A DNA stretch of 64,000 bases from Aquila chrysaetos chrysaetos (taxonomy: Eukaryota > Chordata > Aves > Accipitriformes > Accipitridae), in contig NC_044024.1 of the NCBI RefSeq assembly GCF_900496995.4, positions 16,990,698 to 17,054,697 of the forward strand, given 5' to 3'. The first letter of the stretch is position 1. Each line of letters begins with the position of its first letter. The translations under genes and the position numbers were made by a program. A model generated the notes under the pieces. The model did not search any database, was not told the origin of the DNA, and was given only the letters and a program-made list of their open reading frames with translations. Positions 36,101 to 50,021 of this stretch are shown piece after piece.

Positions 36101-39100
36101 TACAGTGCAGAACTCTGAAATCTATGAACAGACAACTCCATTTCTCTATTTCTATAAAGCCCCCTAACAAAGGAAAGCCATGACACAAATAATAAGTGAC
36201 AGCAAGTGCAAGGGCCATCACAAACAGGAACCAAATCATATTCTAGTCTAATTTCCCACTTAGCAGCAAAGAAAAAGCCTCCACAAGCAGTCAACTTCAA
36301 TGCCATCCACAGAGAAACTGCAAATCAAACCTGACCTCAAGGAGATACACTTTCTGTCTCTTGGGAAAAGAAAAAGAAGCAAAAATACAGTAACACTAGT
36401 TGAAGTTTTACCCAAATGAGTTTCACTGTTGTCCTGAATTACTGCACTTGTCACAATGACTTCATGCTGAACTCCTAATCCTAACAGAAAAAGGCTAGCT
36501 AGAGAGCATTAGTCTCCACCCACCAGAGAAAGCCCACAGAAAAAAAAAAAAGTCAAAATCAAGGCTCTAGTTATTGGGTAACAACCACTAAGAAGGAATT
36601 CCTGGAGATTACTGGAGAAACCTTCTGACTGGCTTAATATACAAAACCTTGGACGTAGGATTGCATCTGAAATCTGCCCGGCATTTAGTTCAGAAAATGC
36701 TGCCAACAGAAACATTTATTGTAAGAAATGAAGGAGACCTCATGAGAAATTCGCATTTGTATTTAAAAGCAAGAAAGATCAAATGGCCTTCCAGTGGGAA
36801 AGCCCAATCCCTAAAGCCAGTGGAAGGGTGTAATACTGATGGCTTTGGAAGAATTTCATCACTAACTGGTGTAGAATACGGCCCACAAGCTTCAAAAGAT
36901 CAGATTTTTTGCTAACATGAAGCAGATTTCCTGTCTCCCAACCTCCTCAGATGGTTTGCCTTCAGAATAGGTTTCCTTTCATTATTTTTTTTTCTTTCAT
37001 GTATTTTTGTCTTGAAGTTACTTACTTGAACATGCAAATCTTCATCTCTTGGGTTCCATTTAGGTCAAACATAGTCCTGTTCCCAGCAACTGGCAGTTTA
37101 GCAACACACATTGCACCATCTAGAAACTCCCTTACTTTCCAAGAAGCACAGACTAGTAAACAGTCATTAAAAATAATTACCCCACCTCAGGATTTCATCC
37201 TTTTTGATTCTCTATCTTCATATCAGTCTCGAAGCCACTTCATGGTAGCATTTATTATTCACTGCTCTGCCTCTTTATCACTAGCACAGTTCCAAATGGC
37301 CACACATTGAGCTTTTTGCTTACAGATCTGAAATCTTAGATGTTGATAAACATCATGGCTCTACATCCACAGGTAAATCAGTGAAAGTAAGCAGTTATGT
37401 ACTGTACCCCAGGTCTGACAGCCAAACAGTTGCTGAGCTGACATCAGCTCTTCACCTGTCAAGTGCTAAAGCGAATGGGCTGCTCTACTGCCAGTCAATT
37501 AATTAAAGCTGTTTTCAGCTTGGAAAGTAGATGAACACAAAATAACCACAGAATACAGACTTTGGCAGAGTAAAGATAGTTCTTTAACAATAGGGAAGAC
37601 AGCAAGTTTAAACACCTGGAAGTTGAATCAGATCTGGATTTCCTCTAAAGTTCGTGGCTTGGCTTGATTGAAATAGCCCAGTCTAGGCCCACTTTCATTT
37701 GAGAATGATGGCCTTTCCCATTGACTTCTTCAAACTCACTGTCACTGCTTTCCCTCAACAGCCCAACATTGCACCACCCCCCTGTCATCACTGCACATCC
37801 AAATCCGCCTTGCTTCATCTTCTGAGTCTGCAGGCAGAACAAGCAGTTCAGGTGGCAAGCTGCCCTCCCGTAGTGGTACCAGCAGCGATGAAGAGGTAGC
37901 ACCAGAGCTCCCAGCGCCTAGTAAACTTCCCAATAAGTTTCTTATTTTCTCCAAAGGGAACCAGGGAGGCAAGTCTGAGCAAGGCCCAGCAACCCAATCA
38001 TTGAGAAATGCTTGCACCAAAATACAGCTCCTAAAATCAGCGAGTTACTTGTTTCACAGGCACTTTCACCTGTGTCATTGCAAAAAAGGCCTCTTCAACG
38101 TAAGTAACCAACAGCAACTAGTAATCCAATGGGGGAAACGTAAAGAGAGCTAAAAAACACTGGCATGTTTCCACAGTCACTTCCTACACATACACACGGG
38201 TACACACCAGCAGCCTGACAGCAGAGGTGTCAGGAGCTACACACACAACCAGCAATTCAAAATATGTTTCGTGTCCAACAGATCTGCTTTTCTTGCAGCC
38301 TCTTGCAACTAGATCTCTAAGGGCTAACCATGTCCTTGCCTCCTCGGCTCTCAGATAGTGAACACTTCACACTTCACAAAATGTCCATTCAAAGCTGGTT
38401 TGCATGCAATCAGGACACATACACAGTGCAAAGCAGCAGGAATGGACCAGTTGTCACACAGTTAGGAAATCCCATGATTCACAAACTGTGTTTAAATGTG
38501 GATGTTTGATTATTATCTTTTTTTAATTTATTTTATTTTCAGAAGGGGACGAAAGTTTCATGTGAATTTTTCACCAAACAAATGTAGGGGCAGGAGTAGA
38601 AATCCTACAGCAAACTAATAGACAGTAGCATTTCAGATTTCCTGTGTATTTTTGGTGTCTCTGAACTGACTCCTTGTTAACAAGGCAGACTTTGGTCTCT
38701 CTTTCTTAGCCTTTAGCCTCTACCAAAATCCAATCTACCTCCCTCTCTCCTAGTCACTGTAACAAAGTCACATTTTGACTGCATTCTTGTCATAAGTTTT
38801 GCTGTTGCAAAAAACACAGTGTCTACCAGGTGAGAATTCACTGAAGGAGGTTTGCAGCTCCCCCCATCACCATCACGATGGGGTGAGCTGTCAAATACTG
38901 ATCTATATGCACTTGAATTTTATATAATGAAGATTCTGTGTATTTCTTACATGCGTGTTGCATTTGTACCCCTAGCAACATTTTGCACTTTTCAGTTATT
39001 TTGCCTCTTTCCACCTTTCCCAGCTACTGTCAGCCTGAGCACCACGTGCCCTCCTCCTGCATCCCGTAATGCAGTTGAAGCTACGCAGGTGCACAGACCC

Positions 39101-41779
39101 TCCCCTCTTTTTAGGGCAGGGCTGCATACCCTCAAACAACTGACATTTTCTATTCATTTGTTTGACTCTGGAAAAGTAACCCTGTCAGTGTCTGGACATC
39201 AAATGAGGTACTTGGGACAAATGCAGCAGAACCCAAGTCTAGTTTCCAGTTCTCATGTCTTTAACATTGTGCAATGAAGCCTCGGTTAATCGAGAACTCT
39301 CAGACTAGATTTTATGCTGCACTTGATCTTGCCCAAGTGTTTATAAAAAGGTGCCGTTCCAGCTAAATTGCATGTAAAGCACTCCTTCCATTATAACCTA
39401 GAATAAACCCTGCACAGAAATCTAACCATAACATTGCAAGTCACTCCTCCCATACCACCGTTCTCTCTGCATTTGGCATGTGGATTGTTCACCTGTGTGC
39501 TAACATAAATGTGACTCTCAGGAAACACTTTCCTGAAGCAGAAATGCATTCAGCTTTCTTACAAGTGAGATTCCCAGGCTGGCAAATGGGCCTGACTTGG
39601 AAATTTTCAGTGAAAACCCTTCAATACTAAAGAAACAACTAGACATGCATCACTATTAAAAGCTGCAGTATCAGAGCTTTAAACAAACAGGGTTGGAATC
39701 ACACACAGTACTCTGCAGAAAACAAAGAAGTGGAGATAAGAGGATTTCTGCCTTGCAGAGTTTATACATCCATCTGTGATTAATATTAGGAGGAAAATGC
39801 GGGTCAAAGCCTATCTCTGAAACTGAAAGTAGAGAGTGTAGTCAGGGGCCTCTAACTATGCACTATATCAGCTTTTTATTCATGCACATAAGCCTGAAGA
39901 ATTTGCCATGATACTTGCTCTGGAGTCTAATTACTGTATGTTGCTCTAATTATGTCTATTTTTACACTTTGTGTACAACGTGTGGGATTTGGGGGATTTT
40001 TTGTTGTTGATATTCCCTGTTAAGAGGACTTCCTGCAAGCTACTTCAAAAAAATGTGTATTTCAAAGCAAGCAGCAATACATATAATCTCTTCGATTCCA
40101 GTGTTTGGTAATTCTGAGTCTGAATCGTTTCTTGGAGTTTACCACAAAACACACTGTCTTCACCTCTGAAGAAGGAGTGAAGATGAACTTTGGTGTGGGG
40201 TATCTAGTGCATTACTGAATTCTAAAATATGGCCAAAAAGATATTGGTATGCTAAATCTGTCCTTTGTGTGCCCACAGTCAAATGTGAACTCTTCCTGGA
40301 TTATCTGGAGATGAAGGTCAGGCCATGTGTCATTCAAAACGTAATTTCCCCTAGATTTGCAACAGGATCACAGATGTAACCTCAGACTTCAGTGTCAGAA
40401 AATATCAATTGCCAAGCAAATAATACAGATAAAGAGAGAGAAGTGTTTGTTCAACATTTTACAAATCTACAACGATTGATTCACATATAAATATGTAATT
40501 TATTTATAAAGAAAGTAACAGCATCCCTGTATACTTAGATGACATAGCCAGGATGTGCCACCTCTCATGTATCTGCTTTTTTCATCCAAGATCATAAACC
40601 TAAAATCTAAGATTTTAATGAGTCTGAATGAAAAGCAGATTATTTTTGACACAGTGGAAGAGCTTGGTATTTCCTGTGAAAATACTAGCATGGTCAATAT
40701 TTTATATACTGGGAAACTGTGGTTCTTTTGTCTAAGGGGTGGTAGTGCAGAAACTGAACAAAGGAGCTCTATTTCTACACATTCTGCCTTAAGAAAATAC
40801 CATGTTAAAAAATATTAAGTTCCAACAACACAACTTTTCCTTCTCGGTGTCCAGGCAGGCACCAATATACAAGACCATCTGGAAAGAAATATGAGAACAC
40901 AGTATGTAGCTACAGGCACATGGACCAGTGCCTAGTCTAGATGTCGAACATCAGAGGTAACAGTTACTGAGTCTAAACAAATATCCTGAGACATGTGAAT
41001 AATGAATTGAGTTTTCTACACCCCATTCTTCCCAAATTCCCCTCTAGGGATAGATCCAGTCAATGTCCTTGCAACACTCTCGCCAAGCTCCCTTGGAGAC
41101 AGATCAGAAGGACATTGCCACTAATGCTTGTGCTGTGAATAGCAATCAAGTTTAATGACTTCCCATGTATATTAGTTTTGCACTAATGTAGGTCCACCTC
41201 TTCAACAGAATTACTCCTGCTTTGTTTGTACAGGTATAAGCAAGAGCAGAACCAGGGACTCACACATCTGGAATAATATTCCTAAAATCATCAACATCCT
41301 GAATTTCAACTGCGACTGAAATAAAAATTCAAAAGCGAAGGTCATCTCTGATACCATCTCACTGGCTGTCAGCTGAAGTAATAATACGGGAAATCACGGA
41401 ATCGCAGCTCTGGGGAAAAGGCTGTCTGACTCCAGTGCCTGCAAACACAAGGCTAAAGATAAAGTGACCATTAACCTTCAGAGAAGGGCAGTGAGGTCCC
41501 AGAATGTCCTGCCTGCAGGCTTTATTGCTCCAAGGGGAAATGAACAGAAAAATAAAAGTCAAAACTGCATACTCTTGACATTTAACTCAAATTAGTAGGC
41601 AATGGTAACATCGCGCTTTCTTTGTTGGCTTTCCTCTGTATAAAGGCATGAATACAGTACCTGGTTCATTCCACAAACTGTAAAATAAGTAGAAAGTATT
41701 GAGTAATAATAAATTTACTCCCACCACTTGATAACTGCAAGATTAATCACAAGCACCAGACCTGTGTCCCTCTGCATAG

Positions 41780-41925
41780 GATATAATATTACCCCATACT
41801 GCAGATACAGCTGGGAAAACTGAGGCAGAGTAATTCAGTGACTATTCCAGAATCCATAAACTGCAACTGAACCCAAAGTTTCTGGTGCCTGGAACGGTGT
41901 TTTAGAGTCTTTCCCCATCCTCCCT
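41780..41925 (-). repeat. Probable MIR SINE relic, minus orientation
   Basis: Reads 'ttaccccatactgcagatac', then 'agctgggaaaactgaggcag', 'agtaattcagtgact', and later 'ctgaacccaaagtttctggt'. This parallels the reverse complement of MIR (the 'cccattttacagatgaggaaactgaggcac ... taagtgacttgccc ... gaacccagg' order). It is an old and diverged copy in KIAA1210 intron 1, judged by eye only. Confidence 0.6.
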
Positions 41926-44900
41926 CGCTCAATAAGGACAGCCAGAAAGACCCTTCAAGAATAGGCACCCTATAAATATCCAAGATAACTTTAAGTTCAC
42001 TAGCCAGCCTTCAGCCGTGGGAACTCTTACAGGATCACTGGCATCAAAATGCTGAGTTAAATTAGAAATCAATGACTGCACTACATGATTTGGCCCAGCC
42101 TGTCCAGAGTTTCAAAATCATCACATAATAAAAAATACCTCATACTGAGCCAACTTCACCAGAACAGACCCATAGCACAGCAGAGTCCTTACACAGCAGC
42201 CCAATGCATTACTCAGATTCAAGTTCTGGGAATCTTTAAATATCCCAGTGTGTTCCCAATTGTCTCTTAAATATGCTGGAGCTGTTCCCATCATAATGGG
42301 AAGGGAAAATATCTAATAAATATCCAGAGGCAGGAAATAAGCTAATTGCAGAAGAATTTTACCTAAAACTATTGAATAAACTACAGTTCTATGTCACTAA
42401 GTCACATAATCACATGCTTAAACTGGATGTCTGCTTGGTTCTTCTCACTTCAAACAGTGCAACCACAGATCTAGGCATACGCTTAAGTAATGCACTGAGC
42501 TGATGGGTCTGTCTATCAGCCGAGGATCAGTGGTATCTGAAAAAAGCTACAGTTAAGAGTCATGACAAACTTAAGTTCATTGCTTTAGTATCTTTCTGCT
42601 TTACCATGGAGATTAGGGGATACCTATAGCTTTCCTAGGACAAATGCCACTCTCAGCCTCATCACTGTGGCCCCTATTGCTACCCTTTAAACACAACATA
42701 CTTGAGATCCACTGGTATTGTCTTCACGTATTGCACCCTTGCTAGTAAGCAGTTCCTTCCATCTAGGTAATTTCCATACAGGGAAATACCAGCCGACGCT
42801 GCAGGTCCGAACAGGAAGAGGAGCAGCTGTCACCATGCACCATGTAGCTGAAAAGTCACCTACTCCTCTACAGGTTTTATCAGCACCCACACAAGAACAC
42901 AAACTCAGATCCTCTCATGAAACAGCTCCTTTGGATATAACATAGAGGCTAATATAACTGATACTGTCTGGCATGGTACTAGTTGAGTCCTCAAGGGACT
43001 CAATGTATTACCTGGAGATAAGCTAGTATGAAAACTAAAGATTAGCTATGCTTATTCTCCACTCAGAGAGCTCCCTTTGGTCATGAAAATACTAAGCAAG
43101 ACCTCCATCTACTGAGGACTATTTATACATAATGTGTATAAGACTAGATAGTATTTAAAAGCAACTAAAGGTTGATGAGCTAAGTTACAAGATGGATTTG
43201 CACTGCTTTCTTGATTACACAATACCTATATTGTAATATTTTCTCACTGCGGATGAAATTTAGTATTTCATGAAGGCGACTGCAACCAAGTACAAACACT
43301 AAATGCTAATAAGACTTCGGAATTTTTTTCCTAGTTTGTGCAAAGTTTTATTACCATGAATTCACATGTAAATGTTAAATATAATGGGATGTTAGTGAAA
43401 AACATCCAAAGGAAATGCCATTGAATGTTGCAGAATAACCACTGGTCATCAGTAAAAATGGTATATTGATGATATGATCAAGCTATTATTTTGATCAGAG
43501 TCAGTTGCAAAAATAGCAAATACTTTATCTCTGAAGAGTCCCATACACACTACAAATGTCACACACCTTCGACCAAAATGAAAATCTGTTCAAAAGCTGA
43601 AATATTTTTCCTTTCGAGGAATGAGGGCACATGATTGTGCTGATGCTGTGTAATGTATAGTAGAATAAAATCTAAGTCATACCCTATGACTGTTTTTATC
43701 CCTCTTGTAACTGCAGAATGAAGAGCAGTGGCAATGGCCATAGTTTGAGGACCAGTAGAGCAGAAGAAATGTGATCACCAGAATCAGAGCATGTAAATTG
43801 CTTGTATTCCTTTTTTTCCTCTAATCCAATCCACAAAAGTTGTGGTGGTATCATTTATTACATAGTTTCTTCAGACTCATCACAATAATAATGGCTGGTT
43901 TGCTCCTTTTTTCCCCTCTTTCCTCTATTTAACATGATTTTACACTGCTTAGCATTAAAAAGATAACATAAAACCTTTTGCATAGCCTAGAAGCTTGACA
44001 AATCAACTAAAGCAAAAACTTCTGAGATAAACGATAGTCTTTCCTTGACTCAGATTTCTTACTTTAAGCTGATTTATTGTAAGAACCTTAACATTTTAAT
44101 GTATTTTCTTGTACAATAAGATATCATTTTTAATTATTGCAGAACCCACAGCTTTAGGAGTTTAACTCTCATTAAATCCACTCTTCAGTCAGCACAGTAG
44201 CAACAAAGTGATAATGCACGAAAGATAGATCCAAAAAAAGAAAATAAGTGTTAAAAAAATAAATGCTTAAAGAAGTACATACTCGCAGTTAACAACATGT
44301 ATAAACAGTCTAACGTTCTTCTGCTCACTCTATTGCTCTTGAACTCTTAAGAGCACACAAATGCATTGCGGTTTTGAAATTTTTTTCTGATGTGGAATAC
44401 CTGCATGCTACGTCTCTTTCAAAAGACCAAAATCTTTAAAAATTTAAAGGTTTGTGCATCTGTAAATAAGGTCTTTCTCAATATATCTGCAAAGAAAGAA
44501 TGAAGGATTTTGGAAAGAACTTTCATTAGTATTGTACACAAGGCAATTCTGAAATGGCATCTCCAGCTGAGTTTACTCTCCTAATGCACAGGAAGTTTTC
44601 TATACCCTATTCTCTATAACATTGTGTTGACATCTCCCTTTTTTTAAACTAAGATTTAAAGACTCAATTATATAAATCCACAAGCTCCCTATGAGGTGTT
44701 AAATCATTTGCTGGCAGACTTGAACGTATAGATTGAAAAAGCAACAAAATCAAGCAAGCACCATTCACACACACTCCCTGCTTGCAGCATGTTCCTAGGT
44801 AATTACAGTATGGCCCTATAGTTTAAATTTATAGAGAAACTCTTGGACCATTTCTCAAATGTCAAGTAAACCACACAGCCTACCTCCCCTGCTCTCTTTC

Positions 44901-45294
44901 CCTCGCCCTTTCACTTCCTCCTACTAAGATAATGAAATGTATCATATAAAAAAACAGAGGGTAAATTCAGGAGAACTCAGAAATCCTGACACTGCTTTGA
45001 AAGAAAACAGGATGACAGAATGCGTCTTCTCTAAACCTTCCCCCTCCTGTCATTACCAGTGCTTAGGAATATAAGAATAGTTTCTTGAACCATAGGGATA
45101 AAATTTAGCCTGACATTGTGAGGAAAAGCCTTAGACCCCTGTTATCTGGCTGCAGTCATCTGTAGCAAGTCAGCAAAAGGCCTGGGAAAAGATGCTGGTT
45201 TACCAGATACCATGATCCAGGGTAGACAAATGTCCCCAGATCGCATAGTAAGGGCTGCAGCTCCAACTCTTCTAAGCTATGAATCTTCAAAGAG

Positions 45295-45335
45295 AAAAAA
45301 AAAAAAGAAGTAAAAAAGGAAAAAAAAAAAAAAAA
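45295..45335 (+). repeat. A-rich simple repeat (A12 and A16)
   Basis: Two long adenine runs separated by short G-containing spacers (aagaagtaaaaaagg type) in intron 1. Purine-only apart from one T. Confidence 0.9.
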
Positions 45336-46846
45336 GGTAAAACAAAAACAGCAGCATTAACCCCTTAAGTGCTGGCAGGTATCCTTCCCATATAATCTAG
45401 TGGAATACAAAAATGGTCTCACAAAGTGTAAACTGGGAGAAAGGAAAGGACACATTTGATTGCAAGCTACTGTAACATTTTCTGGCAAAATTATAGCAAT
45501 AATATTTAACAGATTTCTATGAATGATGGCAGCCTCTTCTTACTAGTAAATATCACTTAAATTGAAGAAATGCATGCTCAGCAGAAAGAAGAAAGGGCTG
45601 GAACAGCAGATGAAAAGCCAAAGAATGGCAGTGAAAGCAGGATAGACTGTATAACTCCTTGACATACCACTATGCTGAGGTTAGCTCTAGAGAGGGCATC
45701 AAAGTCGTGAGCAAAGTAAGTATGTGCACTAACCTCCACTTTCCCCTAGAGGCTTTTAAGCAGCAATTCAAAAAGAAGCTGTGAAATAAGATCCTCATTA
45801 CTTCTTACAGTTTGAAGAGCTTAAAGTAGGGAAGCACCCCAAATTCATCATTCCCAAGTCAGCAAAACTGTGATGGCTTAAACAAGTGGGTATATTGGAA
45901 ATAATATTTAGTGCTCTCTTCATTTTCAGTTTCTGAATCATTAAAGATTCTGCTTTCAAGCTTTCTGTCCCAGTATGTATTTTGGCAGTTTTGCCTGGTT
46001 TTGGTTCATCAGAAGAATGTTCAGAGACTTGCATGATTGCTTGGCTGTACGAGCTATGACCTGATGAGATCTCATGAGATTTATGGGGGGAACTGCAATA
46101 GTCAGCAGGAGTGTGAGGGAGGAATAGTAGTTAAAACGATCCTTGTTAATAACATCAGCTGCAAATCTCAGTGTCTGCTGCTCGCCAAAGAGGTGGTTTC
46201 AAGTTCTAACCTGTAGCACTCCTTCCATTGCACATATAAGCTGTCAACCAAAGATATGGAGATAAACCTCTCCAGATGGAGAGAAATCTATTCAGCTTTA
46301 TGCTTAAACTACACAACAGATTGACCTTAAACAGACAGAAGAATTGGCATAGAAACTCATATGAGGGAATGATGAGGGGACAGGACTGCATTTCCACTAA
46401 AACCAATGTCAAGTAACAAAATCTCATGCTATGTGTTTGAATTCATGTAGAAGAAACTGATGAAATTCAAATGGCATCTATGCTTGTGGCATTGGCATTC
46501 GTTTTGAAAGCTATTTTAAACTTTAAAAGGATGTATATGTATCTGTGTATGCATGACTCAACATGATGCTGGTGGCATTCCAATAAAGTCAAGCCACCGA
46601 TTCTTGAGTTTGGGCCATATCCAGAGCTCACTAAAATCAATGACAGTCTTTCCACTGAATTCAACTCTTCCTGTCATAGCCTAGGCTTGCAGTCTGATGT
46701 ACAACAGGGACTACAGTCACGCTGCTTTGTCCCCTGTTTGACTTACTGCACAGCTTGATGTTTATGTTACATAACTAAAGATACTCAGACCAACCACACC
46801 ACGTACACTGTCCACAGTACAAACATAAGGATTACTGAAAATCCTC

Positions 46847-46860
46847 GGGGGGGGGGGGGG
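46847..46860 (+). repeat. G14 homopolymer
   Basis: Fourteen guanines on the plus strand in KIAA1210 intron 1, 55 bases left of an AG microsatellite. Confidence 0.95.
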
Positions 46861-46914
46861 TAATAAAAATCAAGTCCCCAGTTTGTTAAACCAATGTGTA
46901 CTTTCTTTTCATTT

Positions 46915-46952
46915 AGAGAGAGAGAGTGTTCATATAAATAAATAAATAAATA
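46915..46952 (+). repeat. AG and ATAA microsatellites
   Basis: (AG)6 at 46915-46926, then an ATAA-type tetranucleotide run at about 46934-46952. Short, probably polymorphic. Confidence 0.85.
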
Positions 46953-49861
46953 CGAATGAATCTCTAACACACTTCAACAATATCAAATACAGTAAGCATT
47001 CTGGTCCAAGTTGTAGTGGATTTTAGCAGAGATTAAGCAGTTAAATCGGTTAACTGTTAAAGATGTGTTTGTTGGTATTAAACGTATTAGACTCTCTCCC
47101 ACGTACACAAAGTATTGTTCACTGAGTGCCCATTTTCACAGCTGTTCAAAACTGAGTAACATCTTAGCCCTTCTCTTAACGCTTAGGCATGATCCCAGTA
47201 TCTGCACTTGCAGCTAGTGCTTTCTTGTGAAATATTCTAAGTAACCATTGATCTCTAAATAAATTTATTTAGAATTTAAATAAATAGACCTGTATTAAGC
47301 AGCTCTTTGGACCAAGTACAATTTCTCTTTTCTTCTTTGACTGTCATACATCTTCTGGTAAAAGAAAAACATAGCTGTGCCTTTGTCTGCAGCAAACTCT
47401 CTGACTGGTAAATTAAGACACATTTCAAGTGGAGACAAATACTAAGTTTGAAACAGAAGCCAATGCCAGTAAAAATTCTTAAGTGGTAAGACTTAACTTT
47501 TGCTGCTTAAGTCTGCACTTACTGGCTCCCAGGAAGACTAAAAAGAAGTCTAAAAGGGGATCTACTTCTCAAATGTCTGAATACAGCCAAAAACCTGTGC
47601 TGTGGGTTCCAAAGGAGAAAGAGTTTTGAGTCATCAAATCTGCACCGGGCATATTTCCATCTTTGTGGTCACAGGAATCTGTGACATATCATTTCCAGAA
47701 AACTTCCATCAAATCTTTGATGAAAACACAAGCAAACAGCTTAAGTGGAAAAGTCCTCCAACTCACAATGATCTAAAAAACCAGAGGAGTTTACTTTTGA
47801 TTCATGTAACATCCACGTAACGTGGTTTTGCATAGTAGAAAAAGCATTTATATACATACATAATCACATAAATCTATATATATACGAAACTTGAGTCAGT
47901 CATAAAGTCCAGGGTAAGACGTGCTTTGCACTTTCTTATACTATAGTGAGTAAGAACCAAGGCAACTTTGAATTTTGCAGATATAGACCCAAATTCTCTG
48001 TTGGGCTGGATAGTTCTGGAATCCTTGCAAACCTCACACTCCACCCGTGCAATAGGGCTGCATTTTTTTATGACTATGTAGGAGCTCAGTCTGGAGAAGT
48101 GTAACTGTGTTGATCTTGTGGTAAGTCATCTACTGACATTCGTCAGAAACAGATAAGCAATTTCACTAGGTCAATGTAACTTTTCAATTGCAATATTCTT
48201 CAGGAATTGGCCTGAAGCACTAGCAATGTATTGGTCTGTACATTATATAGCTAGAAGTCCACACTACAAACAACCTATCAACCAAACAGTGCAAAAAGTG
48301 ATTCCATGCCCATGAAACCACTGGTTTAATTTTTCATTGTATTTGTTTTATAACAGCAAGACAAATATATATTTGCATTTCTCATCTTATATCTGCAAAG
48401 ATACTGGAGTCCTAATTATCATTTATTATATTGTGTGAGAGAAAAAGAAATAGAAAACTCATATTCATGAAGCTGTTAATAAAAGATAAAGCCACCAAAC
48501 TTGCCTTTCTGTTTTAAAGGTTCCTAACAGTACACTTCAAGTTACCTGTAACCTCCTTCAGTTTCCACCAAATATCAGAAGGACAATACAAAGTGTCAAA
48601 GATCTACAGTGACTGTAATCCCAAGCGGCTCAGAATATGTGTACTAGGCTACCTCCTTCCAACTCCCCAGTCTGCTACACCAGGTCTGAAATTAATAAAA
48701 CCCCACCCAAATCTGCATCAGACAAACTCTGATGATTGCATGGGTCTAGGCAGATTAGCCCACTCACAGAGAGATCTCTGTAGGAAGTACTGCAAGGACA
48801 CAGCACAATGGCTGGAAGGGGAAAGGGACTTTTCAAATGACATTTCCAAGAAAGCAGTTGGACTAGACTATGGAAAACACTGGAGGTGATTCGCTGGGGT
48901 TCTTGGATACTCTGTGCTCATACACTGCCTGCAGCTTGTTACCTTGACTAAAGCACTTGCCCTTCCATGAGCCACTCCTACTTGCACAAGGATAGTTATC
49001 ATAGGAAATTCATCAGAGTCGTTATGTGATCAAGGCTTTTCTCCTGTGTACAGTTGTTTGTAAGATCGAGCTCTTAAACTATGGGGTGTATCCGCAAAAT
49101 AATCATGAAAGAAATGACACAGTGGGTGTCTGTGCATTCTACTACAGGTTATGGTTCCCATCTGCTCCCTTTACAAGACCCTACCACTTCTCTCACGCCA
49201 CCACTGCATACTCGCTCCGAGATCGCAAGGATTCTCCCAGTCCCCAACACCAGTGTTAAGGCTTCACACCTGGGAGACAGCCAGCAATTCCACTAACGAT
49301 GCAGGAGACAAAATAAAGTCCAGCTCTTGTTAATAACTGTGACTACTCCAGCTAACCAACATAGGTTAAAAAACTGTGTTAGGGCATAAAGTGTAGAGAT
49401 CTGACCCTGAAAGACTGCGAGTCTGTAGGTTAAGGATGAGGATGCCGACCCAGCCCGACAGACAGGAGTAAGGAGGCGTTAGCCAGCAGCCGGTGAATAA
49501 AGCGTTCGAACAAAGAGCGCATCACAGCAAGCTCACGCCGCTCGCGTTATTCTATTACCGCCAAGCAGAGAGCTTCGCGTGCGCAAAGCCCGACCCGAGG
49601 AGCTCTCACCGGCACGGCCCCGCTACGCCGCTGCCGAGGGGCGGCGGGAGCCGCGGGCAGGACTCCTCCCTCTACCGGGACACCGGCTACGGAGCTGCCC
49701 GGGCTGTGGCCGTGCCCCCCCCCTCCCGGTTAGCCCGCCTGCGCTGCCCTCCCCGTCCCCCGCTGCCGCCGCCACTCACCGGCCGCCGACCCGAGCGCCC
49801 CGCTCCGCTCCGCTCCGCTCCGCACCCGCCGCTCCGGGGCGGCCCCGGCCGCGCGCTCCGC

Positions 49862-49882
49862 CCGCCGCCGCCGCCGCCGCCG
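49862..49882 (+). repeat. (CCG)7 trinucleotide repeat
   Basis: Seven perfect CCG units, reading (CGG)7 on the KIAA1210 sense strand, inside the CpG island and the candidate 5' exon. Confidence 0.9.
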
Positions 49883-49968
49883 CCCAGCGGCACCCAGCGC
49901 GCGCCCCGGGGAACCGGGTCTCGTGCACCAGGTAGCAGGCCCCACCTCCCACGCACCGTGTTAGCGGC

Positions 49969-50021
49969 GGGGGGGGGGGGGGGGGGGGCGGCCCCTCGTG
50001 GGAGCGAGCGAGCGAGCGAGC
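49969..50021 (+). repeat. G20 homopolymer followed by (GAGC)5
   Basis: Twenty guanines (49969-49988), then a short spacer, then five perfect GAGC units (50002-50021), all in the CpG island. Strong slippage and G-quadruplex potential at or near a promoter. Confidence 0.9.

Larger units (their letters stand above)
19390..49779. other. Probable 30-kb KIAA1210 intron 1, no supported gene
   Basis: AT-rich sequence between the ATG exon and the CpG-island candidate first exon. It contains A23 (21870-21892), G34 (23345-23378), two A-rich runs near 45295-45335, G14 (46847-46860), AG and ATAA microsatellites near 46.9 kb, and two probable MIR relics (27020-27180 and 41780-41925). A GC-elevated patch lies at 30900-31070. 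Open frames up to about 140 codons occur on both strands with no domains or splice logic. The right boundary depends on the inferred first exon, so the intron length is an estimate. Confidence 0.55.

Noticed and set aside
38852-39277. 141-codon plus-strand open frame
   Set aside because: No domain or coding-like pattern; treated as chance.
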